Shown in pieces: positions 11,155 through 22,731 of a stretch of 64,000 nucleotides of DNA. The notes under the pieces are model-generated. The model was given only the letters and a program-made list of their open reading frames with translations. It was not told where the DNA came from and made no database searches. Source of the stretch: Mycteria americana (taxonomy: Eukaryota; Chordata; Aves; Ciconiiformes; Ciconiidae); NCBI RefSeq assembly GCF_035582795.1, contig NC_134374.1:25869798-25933797 (forward strand), read 5' to 3'. Made by a program: the position numbers and the translations under genes. Within the stretch, counting starts at the first letter, position 1; each line of letters opens with the position of its first letter.

Positions 11155-11990
11155 TTCCCGCGGCGCCCCATCCCCCGCGGCTGCGGCCGGGCTGTCCCCG
11201 GCAGAGGCGGAGCCCCGCCACTAGGGGGAGCTGCCCGCCCGCGGGAGCCCGCGCGGAGGAGGGGCTGGGAGGGGAGGGGGAGAGGGGAGGGGGGAGAGGA
11301 GGGAGAAAAGGGAGGGGGAGAGGGGAGATGGGAAGGGGGAGACGGGGGAGAAGGGCAGAGGAGGGAGGAGAAGGGAGAGGGCAGGGGGGAGAAGGGAGAG
11401 AGGGGAAGGGAGAGGGGGGAGAGAAGGGAAAGGGGAGAAAGGAGAGGGAAGAGAAGGGAGAGGGGAGAGAAGGGAGAGGGGAGAGAAGGGAGAGGGGAGA
11501 GAAGGGAGAGGGGAGAAGGGAGAGGGGAGAAGGGAGAGGGGAGAAGGGAGAGGTAAGAGGAGGGAGAGGGGAGACGGGAGACGGGAGAAGAGGAGGGAGG
11601 AGAAGGGAGAGAGGGGAGAGAAGGGAGAAGGGGGGGGAGAGGAGACGGGAGGGGGGAGAGGGGAGAGGGGAAAGGGGCGGGGGCGGGTGGGGAAACGCCA
11701 CCGAGTCCCGCCCTGCTTTTAGCGGGTGGGGGCTGCAGGCGAAGCGGGGAGAAGCCCCGCGGCGGGCGAGGCGAGGCGGGGAGCGGCGGGGCCGGGGAGC
11801 GGCGGAGCCGGGCCGGGGAGCCCGGGCCCGGCCCGGAGCCGCACGGTGCCGGGCGCGCTGTGCGCGGGCCCCGGGCGCGGAGGCGGCGGCAGGGCGGGCT
11901 GCGGCTGCGAGCCCCGGCCTCGGGAGCGCTGGGGCTCCCGGAGCTGGCGTCTCAGTCCCGGCACAAGGAGAGCTGAGCGGCGGTGGGTAT
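11155..11990. promoter_or_regulatory. CpG island, possible promoter and non-coding first exon
   Basis: CpG-dense sequence flanks a homopurine core (11264-11690). The right half (11690-11985) is extremely GC-rich, with GGCGGGG-type Sp/KLF boxes, and ends abruptly in AT-rich DNA at a donor-like GGCG|GTGGGT near 11981. Frames across it are long only because stop codons are rare; the peptides are Gly/Ala/Arg or Ser/Pro low complexity. It could be the promoter of an unannotated transcript or of an upstream non-coding exon. No coding start is supported. Confidence 0.45.
11264..11690 (+). repeat. Homopurine GGGAGA-type tandem repeat, about 420 bp
   Basis: The plus strand is almost purely G and A for more than 400 bp, built from variant GGGAGA, GGGGAGA and AGGGAGAGG units of 6-12 bp, with scattered single pyrimidines (for example near 11340 and 11575). 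Such strand-asymmetric purine tracts can form triplex (H-DNA) or G-quadruplex structures. It lies at the centre of a CpG island. Confidence 0.9.
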
Positions 11991-12099
11991 AAAATCAGAC
12001 ATCTTACACCCTTCGTGTGGCCTTAAACAGCTCCTTTTGTCCCTTGGTGCTCCTGTTTCCCTACTTGTCTTTCCCTGTTTAACATGGAGAAACTACTAT

Positions 12100-12440
12100 T
12101 CCTAATTTCCCTACTTGGCTGTCCATAAAGCAATTATCTGATAATTATTTCTGCTTATTGGCGAGTTAGTTCTAATGATGTTTGCTAAGCATTTGATTAT
12201 TATTGCAAACACCGCTTTTGCATGTGGAGCCAGGGCTGCGATTGCTAGGGATGGTTTCTGGGAGAAGGAGGTTTTGCAGGCAGGTGCTTTGTTTTATAGA
12301 TATATCACAGTCAGAGCCAGAACTTGTGATGTTGTTAGGTTTTCTGGTTAAATAGATAAAATAATTAAGGTGATAAGCTTACACCGGGTGACAAACAGGG
12401 GTTTGATGATTGATGGAATTGGCCAGTAAAAATCTTGGAG
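12100..12440. promoter_or_regulatory. AT-rich block downstream of CpG island, candidate noncoding element
   Basis: Non-repetitive AT-rich sequence with several homeodomain/POU-like words (CAATTATCTGATAATTATT, GATTATTATTGCAAAC, TTTTGCATG) follows the CpG island by about 100 bp. No coding signal. Called on composition and motif density only. Confidence 0.3.
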
Positions 12441-15400
12441 GGTTTGGGAAGAAAGACAGAGAGGAAGAGGGAACAGGGGTGTTGGGGGAGCAGGGGCAAG
12501 GAGGGACGTCTCCCGTCTGTCCCTGGGATGCGCATTTACAGCCAAGCAAAATCCTCTGGCTGCCTAAGGCAGGAGTATCTGCCCCCGAACCCCTCAGCAG
12601 CAGACGCAGGACACGAGCTGGGGCGATGCTCTGGAGCCGGCCTCTGCAAGCACCCGCTGCCCGCTGAGGGCTGCTGCTCCCCAGCCGAGCTCCTGCCAGC
12701 TCCTGCTGCCGAAGTCGGCAGTTTTGGACGTTTCTTGGAACCGATTGATTCACCTCCCACCACAGCCATCCTTTTGCAAGCCCTGGACACCATTATGCAG
12801 TGGTTGAGAAATGCTATTAAAGGCCTTTCTGGATGATTTTCTGTAATCAGGGCCTTACACCAAGAGCCCCAGGGCATCGGAGGAAAGGGATCATCCCTAC
12901 GGCATGCAGTGCTTTCCTACGGAGGATTTGCCCGTTGCTGTCTAAATGAACACAAGCTTTCCTCGCATTGTTCCCTCTCGCTGCAGGAGCCGTGGTGGCA
13001 GGAAGAGCCCAGGAGAAATAGTAGAGTGGGTTAGAGTACAAAATGCCCAGGCATTTGCTGAGAATAATGCAGAGAAAACTGGAGAGAAGCTTCATTTCAG
13101 CCTCCAGGTGGGCTCTAGGGGAAGGAGAAAATGTCAGTTAGAGGCACGTAGCTACCCAAGCGGCATCGGCTCTTATTTGGCTGGGAGATAGAGCCCACCC
13201 TTGCGTCATTTGGCATTGCCCCTTCCCCACAAACTTGCTGGGAGTAAAACCTTAGAATGCGGGAAGGAGAGAAACAATGCGGAGATGGAAATGCTGGGAA
13301 AGCCAAGGGTTGATCAGTACCAGTCCAGGTGCCGGCAGAGCAGGAGAGGCTCTTGCAATACAAACACTATACCAAAAAGAGGACTAAAGAGAGACGGAGC
13401 AGGATAAAGAGGCTGAGCTATCACAGGAGCAGTGGAGAGGAAGAGTAAGTGATGCAGGCAAAACATAGGAGGCTTTTAGCAGCTGCGGACAGTTTGAATG
13501 AGCTGCAGAGGTTGTAAAGGATGTGATGGAGGGGCATCACGACTTGCAGCATGCGCAAGAATAGAAGGAAGCTGAAGTGCCACCCGCTCCCAGCTGGTCT
13601 CCAGAGGCAGCAGCCCCCCTCTGGAGAGCACCCGAGGGGAACGCCTCTTCTCGTGGCACTGTGGAAGTCGGGCCTCTTCCTCCAGCACGATAAAGCTGCC
13701 AGTGCCAGAGATAGAAGACCGGGCTTGCACCAGCAGCACGTTAGGAGCTCGCCGTCTGACAGTTGTTACGGCAGCGGACGTTACCTTTATGAGGTGACGT
13801 GGTGGTGTTCTGTTCTTAAAGAAAGGAATGGATTGTACTTACCACGGGCCCCAGCAAAAATAGGATGTCATAAAAATGAATTGCACTGGCGAGCAGCGTA
13901 ACATCTGTCATTACTGTGGATGTGCCTCGGGAGCTCCATCGGAAAGAGTTCCGGAGTCTCAGGCTGCCAAGCAGCCAAGGGCACAGATGTCCAAGGAAGC
14001 TCTTTAATACAGGGTGCATCAGAGCCCCAGGAATTTCAAGAGAAATCCATAGCTTTGCAAGGCAAGTCCAGATCCGTGGGGGTAAAGACTACCTAAAAGT
14101 GTCTACAGGACCAGCCAGTAGGAAGAGGAAAGTCGTGCTGGTTCCCCAGTAAAGCCCAGAACTGGCTTAATCCTTGTCCAGACCTGGTGGCCTTCAGGGA
14201 GCCAATTCTTCTCCTGGGCCTGAAAATCTGGATTTCCCTGCTGCAGTGGCTCCCAAACATCCTCCTGCAAGTACTTAGCAGGCTGTATCTCTCAAGATGC
14301 ATAAAGCAACGGAGGGTATGAACCCTAAAAAGCAGCACAGCTCGGTATGTATGTCTAAAATCCAACATCAGAACAAGGTGTTGTGATCAGACTTCTTGTC
14401 TGTTTTAAGGTTGGGCAATTTCACATGATTTCAGCACGATGACTGGAATGCAAAGGCCCAAATATTTCCCTGTGATGTATTCTGCAATTATCTGCAGAAG
14501 TAAGAACCATGGAAGTTTGCAGCATACGTAAGAAACTGCCGAGTGTGCCAGCTTAAACAGCTTTAGCAATTTGTTCCACTTCTTCCCAAGCGTTGCACAG
14601 CCCAGAGCGGTTACAGGCTGCTCCACCTCTGCCCCGGTTGGTCTCTAGTGAAACTGGTTCTGCTCCTCTCTCAGAGCTTAAGCCGTAAATGAGTGGGGTA
14701 ATTATTTCACTTCAATATTTATAGCTTTGCCTGCAACCATGTTTCTGCCCAGCTCTGGGAACTGCGAGCGCTGGTCCGACGGTGGTGGGTTCATGTGCTT
14801 CCTCCCCGGCTCTTCTGGCCTGAGCACAGCGGATGGTAACGTTGGTAAAAGCTCACAGGAGATCAGGGGTCAGAGCTGCTTTACAGTGCAAATGCTAGCT
14901 CAAGGAAAGCCAATGCTTCTCTTTAGCTTCAGCCATGTGTTTCCCTTTATGAATTCTTGTCGGCGACCAACTTCTATAATGGTTCTGTTTTCTACTTACC
15001 AACTCCCCCTCAGTGGCTGTCCTGCTAAGGTAACGTTACGCTTCCACGGGGACTGCCCCACGCAGAGGTCATCTCAGTGGCAGTGCAGACCAGTTGCACT
15101 AAGGGCTTGGAATTTCAGCACGAAGACCTTGACCTGGATGCCAGCCTCGCTGGCAGACTCTGCCCGGAGCAGTCCCGCAAGCCCTGCAGCATCCCCTCAG
15201 GGGTGTGTGGCTGCTCGTGCACAGATCCCTGTGCCGGGATGGCGTGTCAGCATGCGTTAAAATGAGAACAACTTGTAAGAGGCGTATTGGACTACCATGC
15301 GCTAGCATTTACCCTATTTCACAGAGCGTGTGTAGACAGCAGCCTTTGTGCAGCAAGGAAATGTTCTTCGGTCCTGTTTTGTAGTGGTACTAGCTAAAAT

Positions 15401-16530
15401 TCCCATCAATGTTGGGGGTTTTCAACCTCAAATGGCTTTGCAGCCCACAGAACGAAATTAGCAGCAGTGAAGCATGGCCACATCTGGAGCAAGCTCACAA
15501 ACCGCGGGGGGAAGAAGTGCTCAGCTGAGCCTGCAGAGGAGAAGCAGCAGGCAGAGCATTTCTCCCCAGCTGGAGCTGACACCCCAGCTAACCTCTTTAC
15601 GCCACCAAGGTTGGAGTTTATTAAAGACCATGAGTCAGCCAAACCTTGAGTATGAATCTCGTTAAGCAGTAGAGCACTAACATGCCCTTGCTCCTAAGAA
15701 AGACTTTGTCTCCTACTTCTCCCAGTTCCCAGGTCCTTCCCCTTCCAGCAAGGACCTGTCTGACTTCACTTACCTCCAGGTTTTGGTCAGATTTGTGCAA
15801 TCTCTTTTTCCAGCATGCTAAAAAGCGATAATGCTCAGAAGAAGTGTAGAACAACATGAAACTCCGTGGGGATTCACATGTGGAGGGCAACAGCTTTCTG
15901 CTGCCTTGATGCATCCCCAGCAATGCCAGGACGTGGCTCCGCTGCGGCAGCAGGGATAAGTCAGGGTAAGGACCATGTAGCGAGGTCTGGCTCACGCTGT
16001 GGCTCGAGGCATTTTCACTCGGTGCAGACTGATTTCTCTGCAAGTGCCGTGGCATTGATATAGTCCTCGTGGTGTTTGCTAATGAGATATTTCTGTCCCT
16101 TACCCGTGAAGTAGTGTGGTAGGGAAAAGCACTTCTGATGTGGAAAGTGACTTCCCAGGGCAAAACACAACACCGGTGCTGACCGTGAGCCATCGCAAGG
16201 TCTGGGCTTTGCTCCGCCAGCTCCTGTGCTGCGGGATTTGGGACCAGACCGCCCGGCTCTGCGGCATCACAGCTTTGGAGTGAAAACCCCCCCGGAGCTG
16301 TGCGGGAGCACGAGGCCAAGCCTCAGCAGCAGCACAAAGTTCAACACCGCTGTTTGTAGCAGAGCCCTCCTCTCTGAAATGCAGCCCTGTCTGCCTCCTT
16401 GAGAGCCTTTGGGGCATTCCTCGCAGCCCCCCTAGGTCTGGGATAAAGCCAGCCCTCTGCAGGAGTCCAGCTTCAGCTCCTGGGTGGACTTGGGAACTGT
16501 TTGCTGCGGCTGGAGACCTCTGCTCTGTCG
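12440..16530. other. Intergenic stretch, nothing recognised
   Basis: Moderate-GC unique sequence. No frame resembles a known protein, no RNA gene is visible, and I recognise no transposable element with confidence. AT-richer patches occur near 14390-14560 and 14690-15010. Confidence 0.45.
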
Positions 16531-16535
16531 CTGTT

Positions 16536-16645
16536 GCAGTGTCATCTCTGAGCCTTTCTCCTCTGGACTTTAGTCTCCCCACCTGCAAAGTGGGGGACAG
16601 CAATTGCTTCTTGCCCAGCCCTGGAAAAATGAGGTTTAAATGAGC
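16536..16645 (+). mobile_element. MIR-type SINE remnant
   Basis: The order 'ATCTCTGAGCC', 'TAGTCTCCCCACCTGCAAAG', 'TGGGGGACAG' and 'AATGAGGTTTAAATGAG' parallels the MIR segment 'ctctgagcctcagtttcctcatctgtaaaatggggataat..gtgaggattaaatgag'. The copy is short and diverged, as expected for this ancient amniote SINE. The family assignment is from memory. Confidence 0.5.
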
Positions 16646-16649
16646 CTTC

Positions 16650-19600
16650 GTTAGTGCTCCTTGGCCCCAGCCGCAGAGGGCTGCCGGTGGGAAAGGCGCT
16701 GTAATTCCCAGTCACGCAGCAGCAGCGTAGCCAGCACTCCTCGACGCCTCGGCTCCGGCGTACAGGGATGCTCTCCGGCGGTGATGCGGCTTTCAGTCAC
16801 TCTAGCGAGGACTGGCAGAAATTGTCGTCTTCGCTTGTCCAGGGAGGAACCCCCTGCCCAGCACATGCGCACGCCTCCCTTGGCACCTCCAGGAACGTTA
16901 TCTGTTGTTGACAGAAAAAGGGACAGAGCTGAAGTGGTGCGAGCTGCCCAAACGCCTGCGGAGCATCTGCCCAGGTGTGGAGGGGACCTCACCAGGAGAG
17001 GGGCAGCGGAGCCTGAGTCCACTTTTCCTGTAGCTGTGTGGAGCGGCAACGGGGGCAAAAGCGCTGCTGCTCAGCCCGGGGAGGACTTGGCAGGTTAGGG
17101 TGAGGCTGCTGGGCTGGATAAGGGGAGCCCAGGCTGCTGGGCTGGATAAAGCCCCCCCTTTGCTCCCGGCGGCTCTGGCAAGGAAGGGAAGGGCAGCTTC
17201 CCATCCCCGTGCACAGACCTGCTGCTCCACTCCCATTTCCTATCTGTGCTTTCAAAGACTATAAGGAAGAAGAAAATGAAGAATCTAAATATCACCACAC
17301 AACCCACTTTCTACTCCTCTTGGTATTTTTTATTTTCGTGACAGGTTTTTCAAAGCAGTGCAGCCTCCGAGTTTGGGGCACAGGGACGGCAGCAGCAGCC
17401 GCTGGTGGTAGCCAGGCGAGGCGAATCCGGACGTGCGTGCTGGAGGACAGCCCGTGTGCAGGAAGGAAGGTCCAGGGCACGGCGTCTTTTTAGGGCAGGA
17501 GGGAGCAGGGATTATTTACAGGTGAATCAGAGCAACGCGGGTTGCGGTATTTCCTCACAGACCAGCGCCGCAGAGAAGGGAGCGGTGCTCTCCCGTCTGT
17601 TCCTGGGGCTATCGGATGCTGCCTCCGATTTCCCCCTTTGCAGTTTCATATGAAGTCATTAATTTCCACTTATCTGACACAAAGTTGTTTCTGGGAGCTG
17701 TTACCTGGTCCATATTAGAGAAGCGGATAGGGCAATGTGTGTGTAGATGGACTGTCCAAGGGGAAGATCGTGTACAAATGTGTGCATTGTTAATTATTAC
17801 TGTGTTTTCTTATAGTTCAGCAGGGAAAGGTTTCTCCGGCCCACTTGCTTGTTGCTTGGCAGGCTCTCAAACCTGTGACCTTCTTCCTCCCTGTCCTCTT
17901 CTGCCAGCTAATAAATGAATTTTTTTGAGGAAGGTGTTTTCGAGTTCACTGCCTCTAGCTCCTCGTAGCTGTTAATATAGCTGATAATGGGATTGAACTT
18001 TGCCCAGGTTCCTTTTTTACCTTTCAAAGCACCAGTTAAAGTTGTATTTTCTCCGATTTGCCCTCTTCTCCATCTCCTTTCTGCCTGGAGGGTTAGATCC
18101 GAGGACAGAAGAGGAACGCAGAGACCTGCCGAGGTGCCGCCCCGCTGGGAGCTGCGGATGGATAATGAGTGTTTTTAAGTGGGCTGATGCCTCGGGAGCC
18201 CTGCTGCCTGCTGGACCATCGCTGTCCTGCGGGACGTGTGGCAAGCCCTTCTCCAGGCTGGCTGCAGGGAGCCCAGCCCGAGAGGAGCCGTGCCCCTCAA
18301 GGGGCATCAGTGCAGTGCTGGCGGGACAGGGAGCACTGCGCAGGTTTGCAGCACTTTCTCTTATTCGTAAATGAACACGCTTGCCAAAAATGTCCTGCCA
18401 CCAGGGTCGGGCGCTAAAGATGCATGGATTTCCTTCTTGTCCTTGAACCAGATGACATCTGTTCGGCAGGGACGCTGAAACCATTATGCCTGTTGACGTG
18501 ACTGCTGCACCGGGCAGGCTTTGCCTGGAGAACTGCAGAGAGGATTTAATCAGGACGGAAATGCATGCTTCCAGCATCTCGCCTGGCTGCAGATGTCGCC
18601 CTCGTCTGATTAATCCTGCGTGTCTCACCAGTGCTGCCCCATTCCTGCAGGTTTTTCGGTCCGTCTGAAGTCAGTTGTGCAGAAGGGCTGTTGGCACGGG
18701 ATGCTGCTGCGGAGGGTCCCTCCTCCACCTCCTCTGAAGATGGGAGCGGAGCCTGTGCTTGGCTGGTGAGGCATTGGTAGGAGAGGGAGAGAGGTGCTGG
18801 GCAGCCCCAGAGACCACATCCACAAGCCAGGGATGTTTCAAAGGCTGCTCTGAGTTTAGCTCTGAAGATTCAGAGCTTTGCCTGGAATCACCTGTGGTTC
18901 GGGGACAAGGCTGCTGCTGGCTCTGGTGTGCTCAGGTTTGGACGGGAGGGGAAGCCTGCCTGCCCCTTCGGCAGGAGGGTGAGGATGGGCAGGTGGGTGG
19001 GAAGAGGCTGCTGACTTAGGGAAAGACAGATCAGCCTCACATCTGCCTCCTCTGCCTCAGCCCATTCCTCCGGAGGCAACTTCTCCAGCTGATGAGCATA
19101 TTTCTGTATTATAACACCGTACCGTGGCTGTTCTGCTGAGCTCAGCATCCTGCTTCCCAGGCTGGGAGCAAGGCAGCAGGCTGTGACTGTTGTTAGATGG
19201 ATGAACAAACCCAGTAATGGCCCCAGACTAGCAATTTCATCCAAGCGATCAAGTCCCGCAGCAGCCAGATCGACTGCCTTGACAAAGGCAGACGCTGCCC
19301 GCACCTGGCCGAGAGCAGAGCTGGGCGTGCGGGGCGTTGCTGGCATCGACCTGCCCAACGCCCGTGGGAGAGCGGAGCCGGTCCGTGACGTGCAGCTCGT
19401 GGCCTCAGACGCAGGCAGAGACTTACCTCAAATGGAGGGGAAAAAAAGCACCAGAGAAGTCGGGCCTGAGTGAGAACCGAGGGATTTGGCACGAGGAATT
19501 ATCCCAGTGGAAAACAAAGTAAAAGGGAAAAGCTGGCTTGTAACATTATCCAGGGAGACAGCAAAGACAGCTCCGGCGGGGAAGGCGTTGTGCGTGGCTG

Positions 19601-21535
19601 TGCCGAAGCGAAGGCTGCCCGGCAGATGACTGCGGAGCTCTGTGAAGAGGTTATGCTTTTAAAGTCCCGGGATATAAATCTATGCCACGCAATTGCACAA
19701 GTTCCCTCCAAGCCCCTCGGGGCTCTGTATCATAATGTATTGCTGGGCTTCACAGCCCGGAGATTTAATGTGTGTGGGGAAGCGTCCAACACCCATACAT
19801 CATCTGGGTAGTTGGTGGGAGGCGCATCCCCAAGAGCTGGAAGAAGAGTGCTGCCAAAGGGTGGAAATTTTTTGGCCCATTAACAAAGCTCACATTAAGA
19901 AATACAAACTTGGTGTAAAGATGCTGACAGCCTGCAGGAACACGGAGGAAGAAAGCTGCAAGGCTCTGAGAGCACGGAAGGTTGGTCAGGGGCCAGAGCA
20001 TAGAACAGGCTGTGGAGATGCCCCGGAGAGGCGCAAGAACAGCAAGTTGGGTGAAGAGCAATGAAGTGCGGGGTGTATATAAGAGAAGATGGGCACCCCT
20101 TGGCTCCTGCTGGGCTTCCTGAGGGGAGCAGGCTCCGTTGTTGGGTTGGAAGCAGTACGAGATGTGAAGCGGGACGCCTTTCTGCACCCGTACAACCTCA
20201 CAAGGTGCTTCCTCACTCCCATTCCTGATGGAGCATCTCCAGCCAGCTCCAGCTTCAGAGCAATGTCCTGACCCTGCACCTTTGCAGAAGTTCGCCACAC
20301 AGATCTCCCCGTTTTGCCCACAAGCCCCCCAAAATCCCAGCCCGTGCCCCTGTGCCATGAGGAGATTCCTGAAGGCAGGTTCCTCAGCTCAGGCCCATCG
20401 TTCGCTGTTGGGGGTTATAACTTCCAGGCAGCTGTTCTGGGTGCGCACAGCTTCACACGGGGATGGGGGGCCCCTGAAAAGCCTGCAGAAGAAATGTTGT
20501 CAGGCCCTGAAACACACTTTAATTTTAGAGCTTTGATTTTTTTCTTTTTTTTTCCCCCTGCCTGCAGGTTCGAAGGCTTTGCAGTCACCCTTGGCATCCA
20601 GCAGCAAATGCCCGAGCTTGAACATTAGGGCAGAAAAGCGGGTTTGTCTCCTGACACCGAGCCCCCATCCAGCCCTCGAGGCCATGGTGAGTGCTTTAAA
20701 CTGCAGCAGTGGAATTGCAAAGCCTCTGCAGAGGGTCTAAGGTTTGCATGCACAGAACTTTTTTCCAACAGCTTCTTTCCTTCTCTGAAAAAATGGAGTA
20801 TTTTGCCTCTCTTCCATTTCCTCTTCCCCCACCAGCCTCACCCTATCGGGCTTTTACCTTCGAAGTGCCCTTAGATCTTAAATAATTTTGATCTAGAACC
20901 ACAAATACTTTATATCATGTTCTTTTGGAAGCTGTTCCCTGCTTCCTCGCACCATGGCCACAGCAGGGCCGGCTCACGGCTGGAGGGAAGGCTGCGTTTC
21001 TGGGACCCTGTTTCCTTCAACGCAGAGGAAAGGGGCATTGGTACCGATGACAACCAGGAACAGGGACAGAAACAGTTGTTGGGTTGTTTTAGAAGCATCA
21101 ACAAGAATTTTGCTAAGTTTATTGATAAGCTTTAAATGTATTAGTAGGAATGTGCAAATAAGAGGGGGGATATGTACATCATTTATTCCCACACACTTAT
21201 GTCTTCAGGTCGAGGAGAGGTGGGGTCCTGTGACCTGAGTAAAGGTTTGCTTTCCAGCAGCAGGGGAGGGCTTAAATTTTTACAGATTTTCTGGACCCAT
21301 AATAAGCCTTTGGAAGTGCTGGGGAAAGGAGACTCCAAGGAGACCCGCACTCACTGTGCAGATGGTCTGGGAGCCGAGCGTGGAGAGCAAAGCCGCGGCA
21401 GGGGTTTGCTCCCTGACTGCGACCACCTCTCCTCCCTCCTGCTCCCCAGCTGTGAGGCACCGATTCCTCTCCCTCCTCCTCCTCAGGGTTCGGGTGACTT
21501 TGAGCCTGAGAAGCTGTTTCACCCACGGGACTCCC
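16650..21535. other. Intergenic stretch upstream of the receptor gene
   Basis: No gene is supported. An 18-bp word (GGCTGCTGGGCTGGATAA) occurs twice at about 17104 and 17130. AT-rich unique blocks at about 17640-17830 and 20870-20930, and around 21080-21190, could hold regulatory elements. Frames are short and unrelated to known proteins. Confidence 0.45.
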
Positions 21536-21539
21536 CGCC

Positions 21540-22682
21540 CGTGCTCCCCACCGCCCTGCTCCGCGGGGTTTCCCGCGGCACCGGGAGCTGAGGAAGGGCC
21601 GTCCCTGCGGCCGCAGGCTGCGAACGGGGCGGCTTCGCAGCCACCGGCGGGCAGGGCCGGGCTGCCTGGGGACAGCCCCCGCAGCGGGAGGACCCGTGCC
21701 CGGGTGGGCTGCACTGCACCCTCGTCATCCTCCTCCCCGCTCTCCCCCCCCCCCCCCCCGGAGCGCTCCTGGGACGGGGCAGGGTGTGCGCGGCGGGGCC
21801 GGGGAGGGGCGGGTGAGGCAAAGGGACGGGAGGGAGCCCCAGACGGCGCGGGGCTGGGGACGGGGGGCCCAGAGCATCGGTGGGGAGAGAGGGAGGCCCC
21901 TGCCCGCCGCCCTCTGCAGCCCACCGGGACCCCAGCCCACAGAGTGCGGTGCCCTGAGGCGCGCTCGGGTGAGGGCTCCGGGGAGGTGCCGGCCGCGTCC
22001 CCGCGGGGCTGTGTCCCTGCGCTGGGATGGCTGAGCGGGGCACGGGGCGCAGGGACGGGGCAGAGGTGCCACCGCCGGGTCGCGTCATCGGGCCGCGGGA
22101 CGTGGGTGGGTGCAGGGGCTGACTGCAGCTCCAGCAGAGGGCCCTCTCGGGAGGAAGCATCCTTCCTCCTCCTTCTCCTCCTCTTTCTCCTCCTCCTCCT
22201 CCTCCCCCGGCTGGCCCTGGGCTCCCCTGGGGCGTGCACCCCAGGGTGCCCCACGGGCAGGTGGGACAGCACAGCCCCGCGTTGCCCCCGGGGTGGGGAG
22301 CGCAGGCGAAGGGCTGCACCCTCCTGGGGAAGGACCGCATTCACTTCCTTCTCTTCTCCTTTCCTCGCCATACGCCTCCCCTCCCCGCATTTGAGAGTCC
22401 CACGCAGGCTGCGAGGTGCTGCGGACGTGCCCGACCGCCGCCGCGCTGGCACCTTCCCCGGGACGGCGATGGCCGCGCAGCGCGTGGCTTCCCGGGGACC
22501 AGTGACAACCGGTAGCATCCCCGGTGTGCGCGCTCCCGAGCGGCATCGGTGCGGTTGCGTGCGGCAGCAGGAGAGGACCCGCAGCATCTCCAGGACCCCC
22601 TGCCCCCCTCCCTCTGCCGCCGGCAGCCCAGACCGTTCCCGAGCCCTCGGGGGCCGGGGCTGCCCTGCCAGCGGCTGCTGAC
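21540..22682 (+). promoter_or_regulatory. CpG island and 5' region of the RXFP2-like gene
   Basis: GC content and CpG density rise sharply from about 21540 and continue to the first coding exon. The region has many GGGGCGGG/GGGGCGGGT boxes and no convincing TATA box close to the start. It contains a 16-base C run (21744-21759) and a CTC-rich pyrimidine tract (about 22160-22206). Open frames of more than 400 codons on both strands are by-products of rare stop codons. The transcription start cannot be fixed from sequence. Confidence 0.6.
21744..21759. repeat. Poly-C run (16 C)
   Basis: An uninterrupted run of 16 C inside the CpG island upstream of the receptor gene. It is length-prone and a likely sequencing or assembly weak point. 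Confidence 0.9.
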
Positions 22683-22731
22683 ATGGGGCTGCTCCTCCTC
22701 GTTCTGCCGTCGCTTTTCTGCGCTGCTGCAG
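22683..22731 (+). CDS. RXFP2-like: RXFP2-like exon 1 (signal peptide)
   Basis: ATG with a purine at -3 opens [16 protein letters not shown], a hydrophobic signal peptide with a small-residue cleavage site, and ends in phase 1 at the donor CAG|GTAAGT. Confidence 0.85.

Noticed and set aside
11138-12026. Frames of 187 and 294 codons over the homopurine repeat
   Set aside because: They are translations of the GGGAGA repeat (Gly-Glu-Arg or Ser-Pro-Leu runs) and not a gene.
1-21500. Search for neighbours expected near STARD8 (for example EFNB1 or YIPF6)
   Set aside because: No peptide in any frame matched the ephrin-B1 or YIPF6 sequence as I know it; the genes, if nearby, lie outside the window.
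21280-22681. Open frames of 435 codons (minus) and 441 codons (plus) over the CpG island
   Set aside because: They overlap on opposite strands, have Pro/Arg/Ser/Gly low complexity, show no domain, and lie in promoter-type sequence where stop codons are rare.
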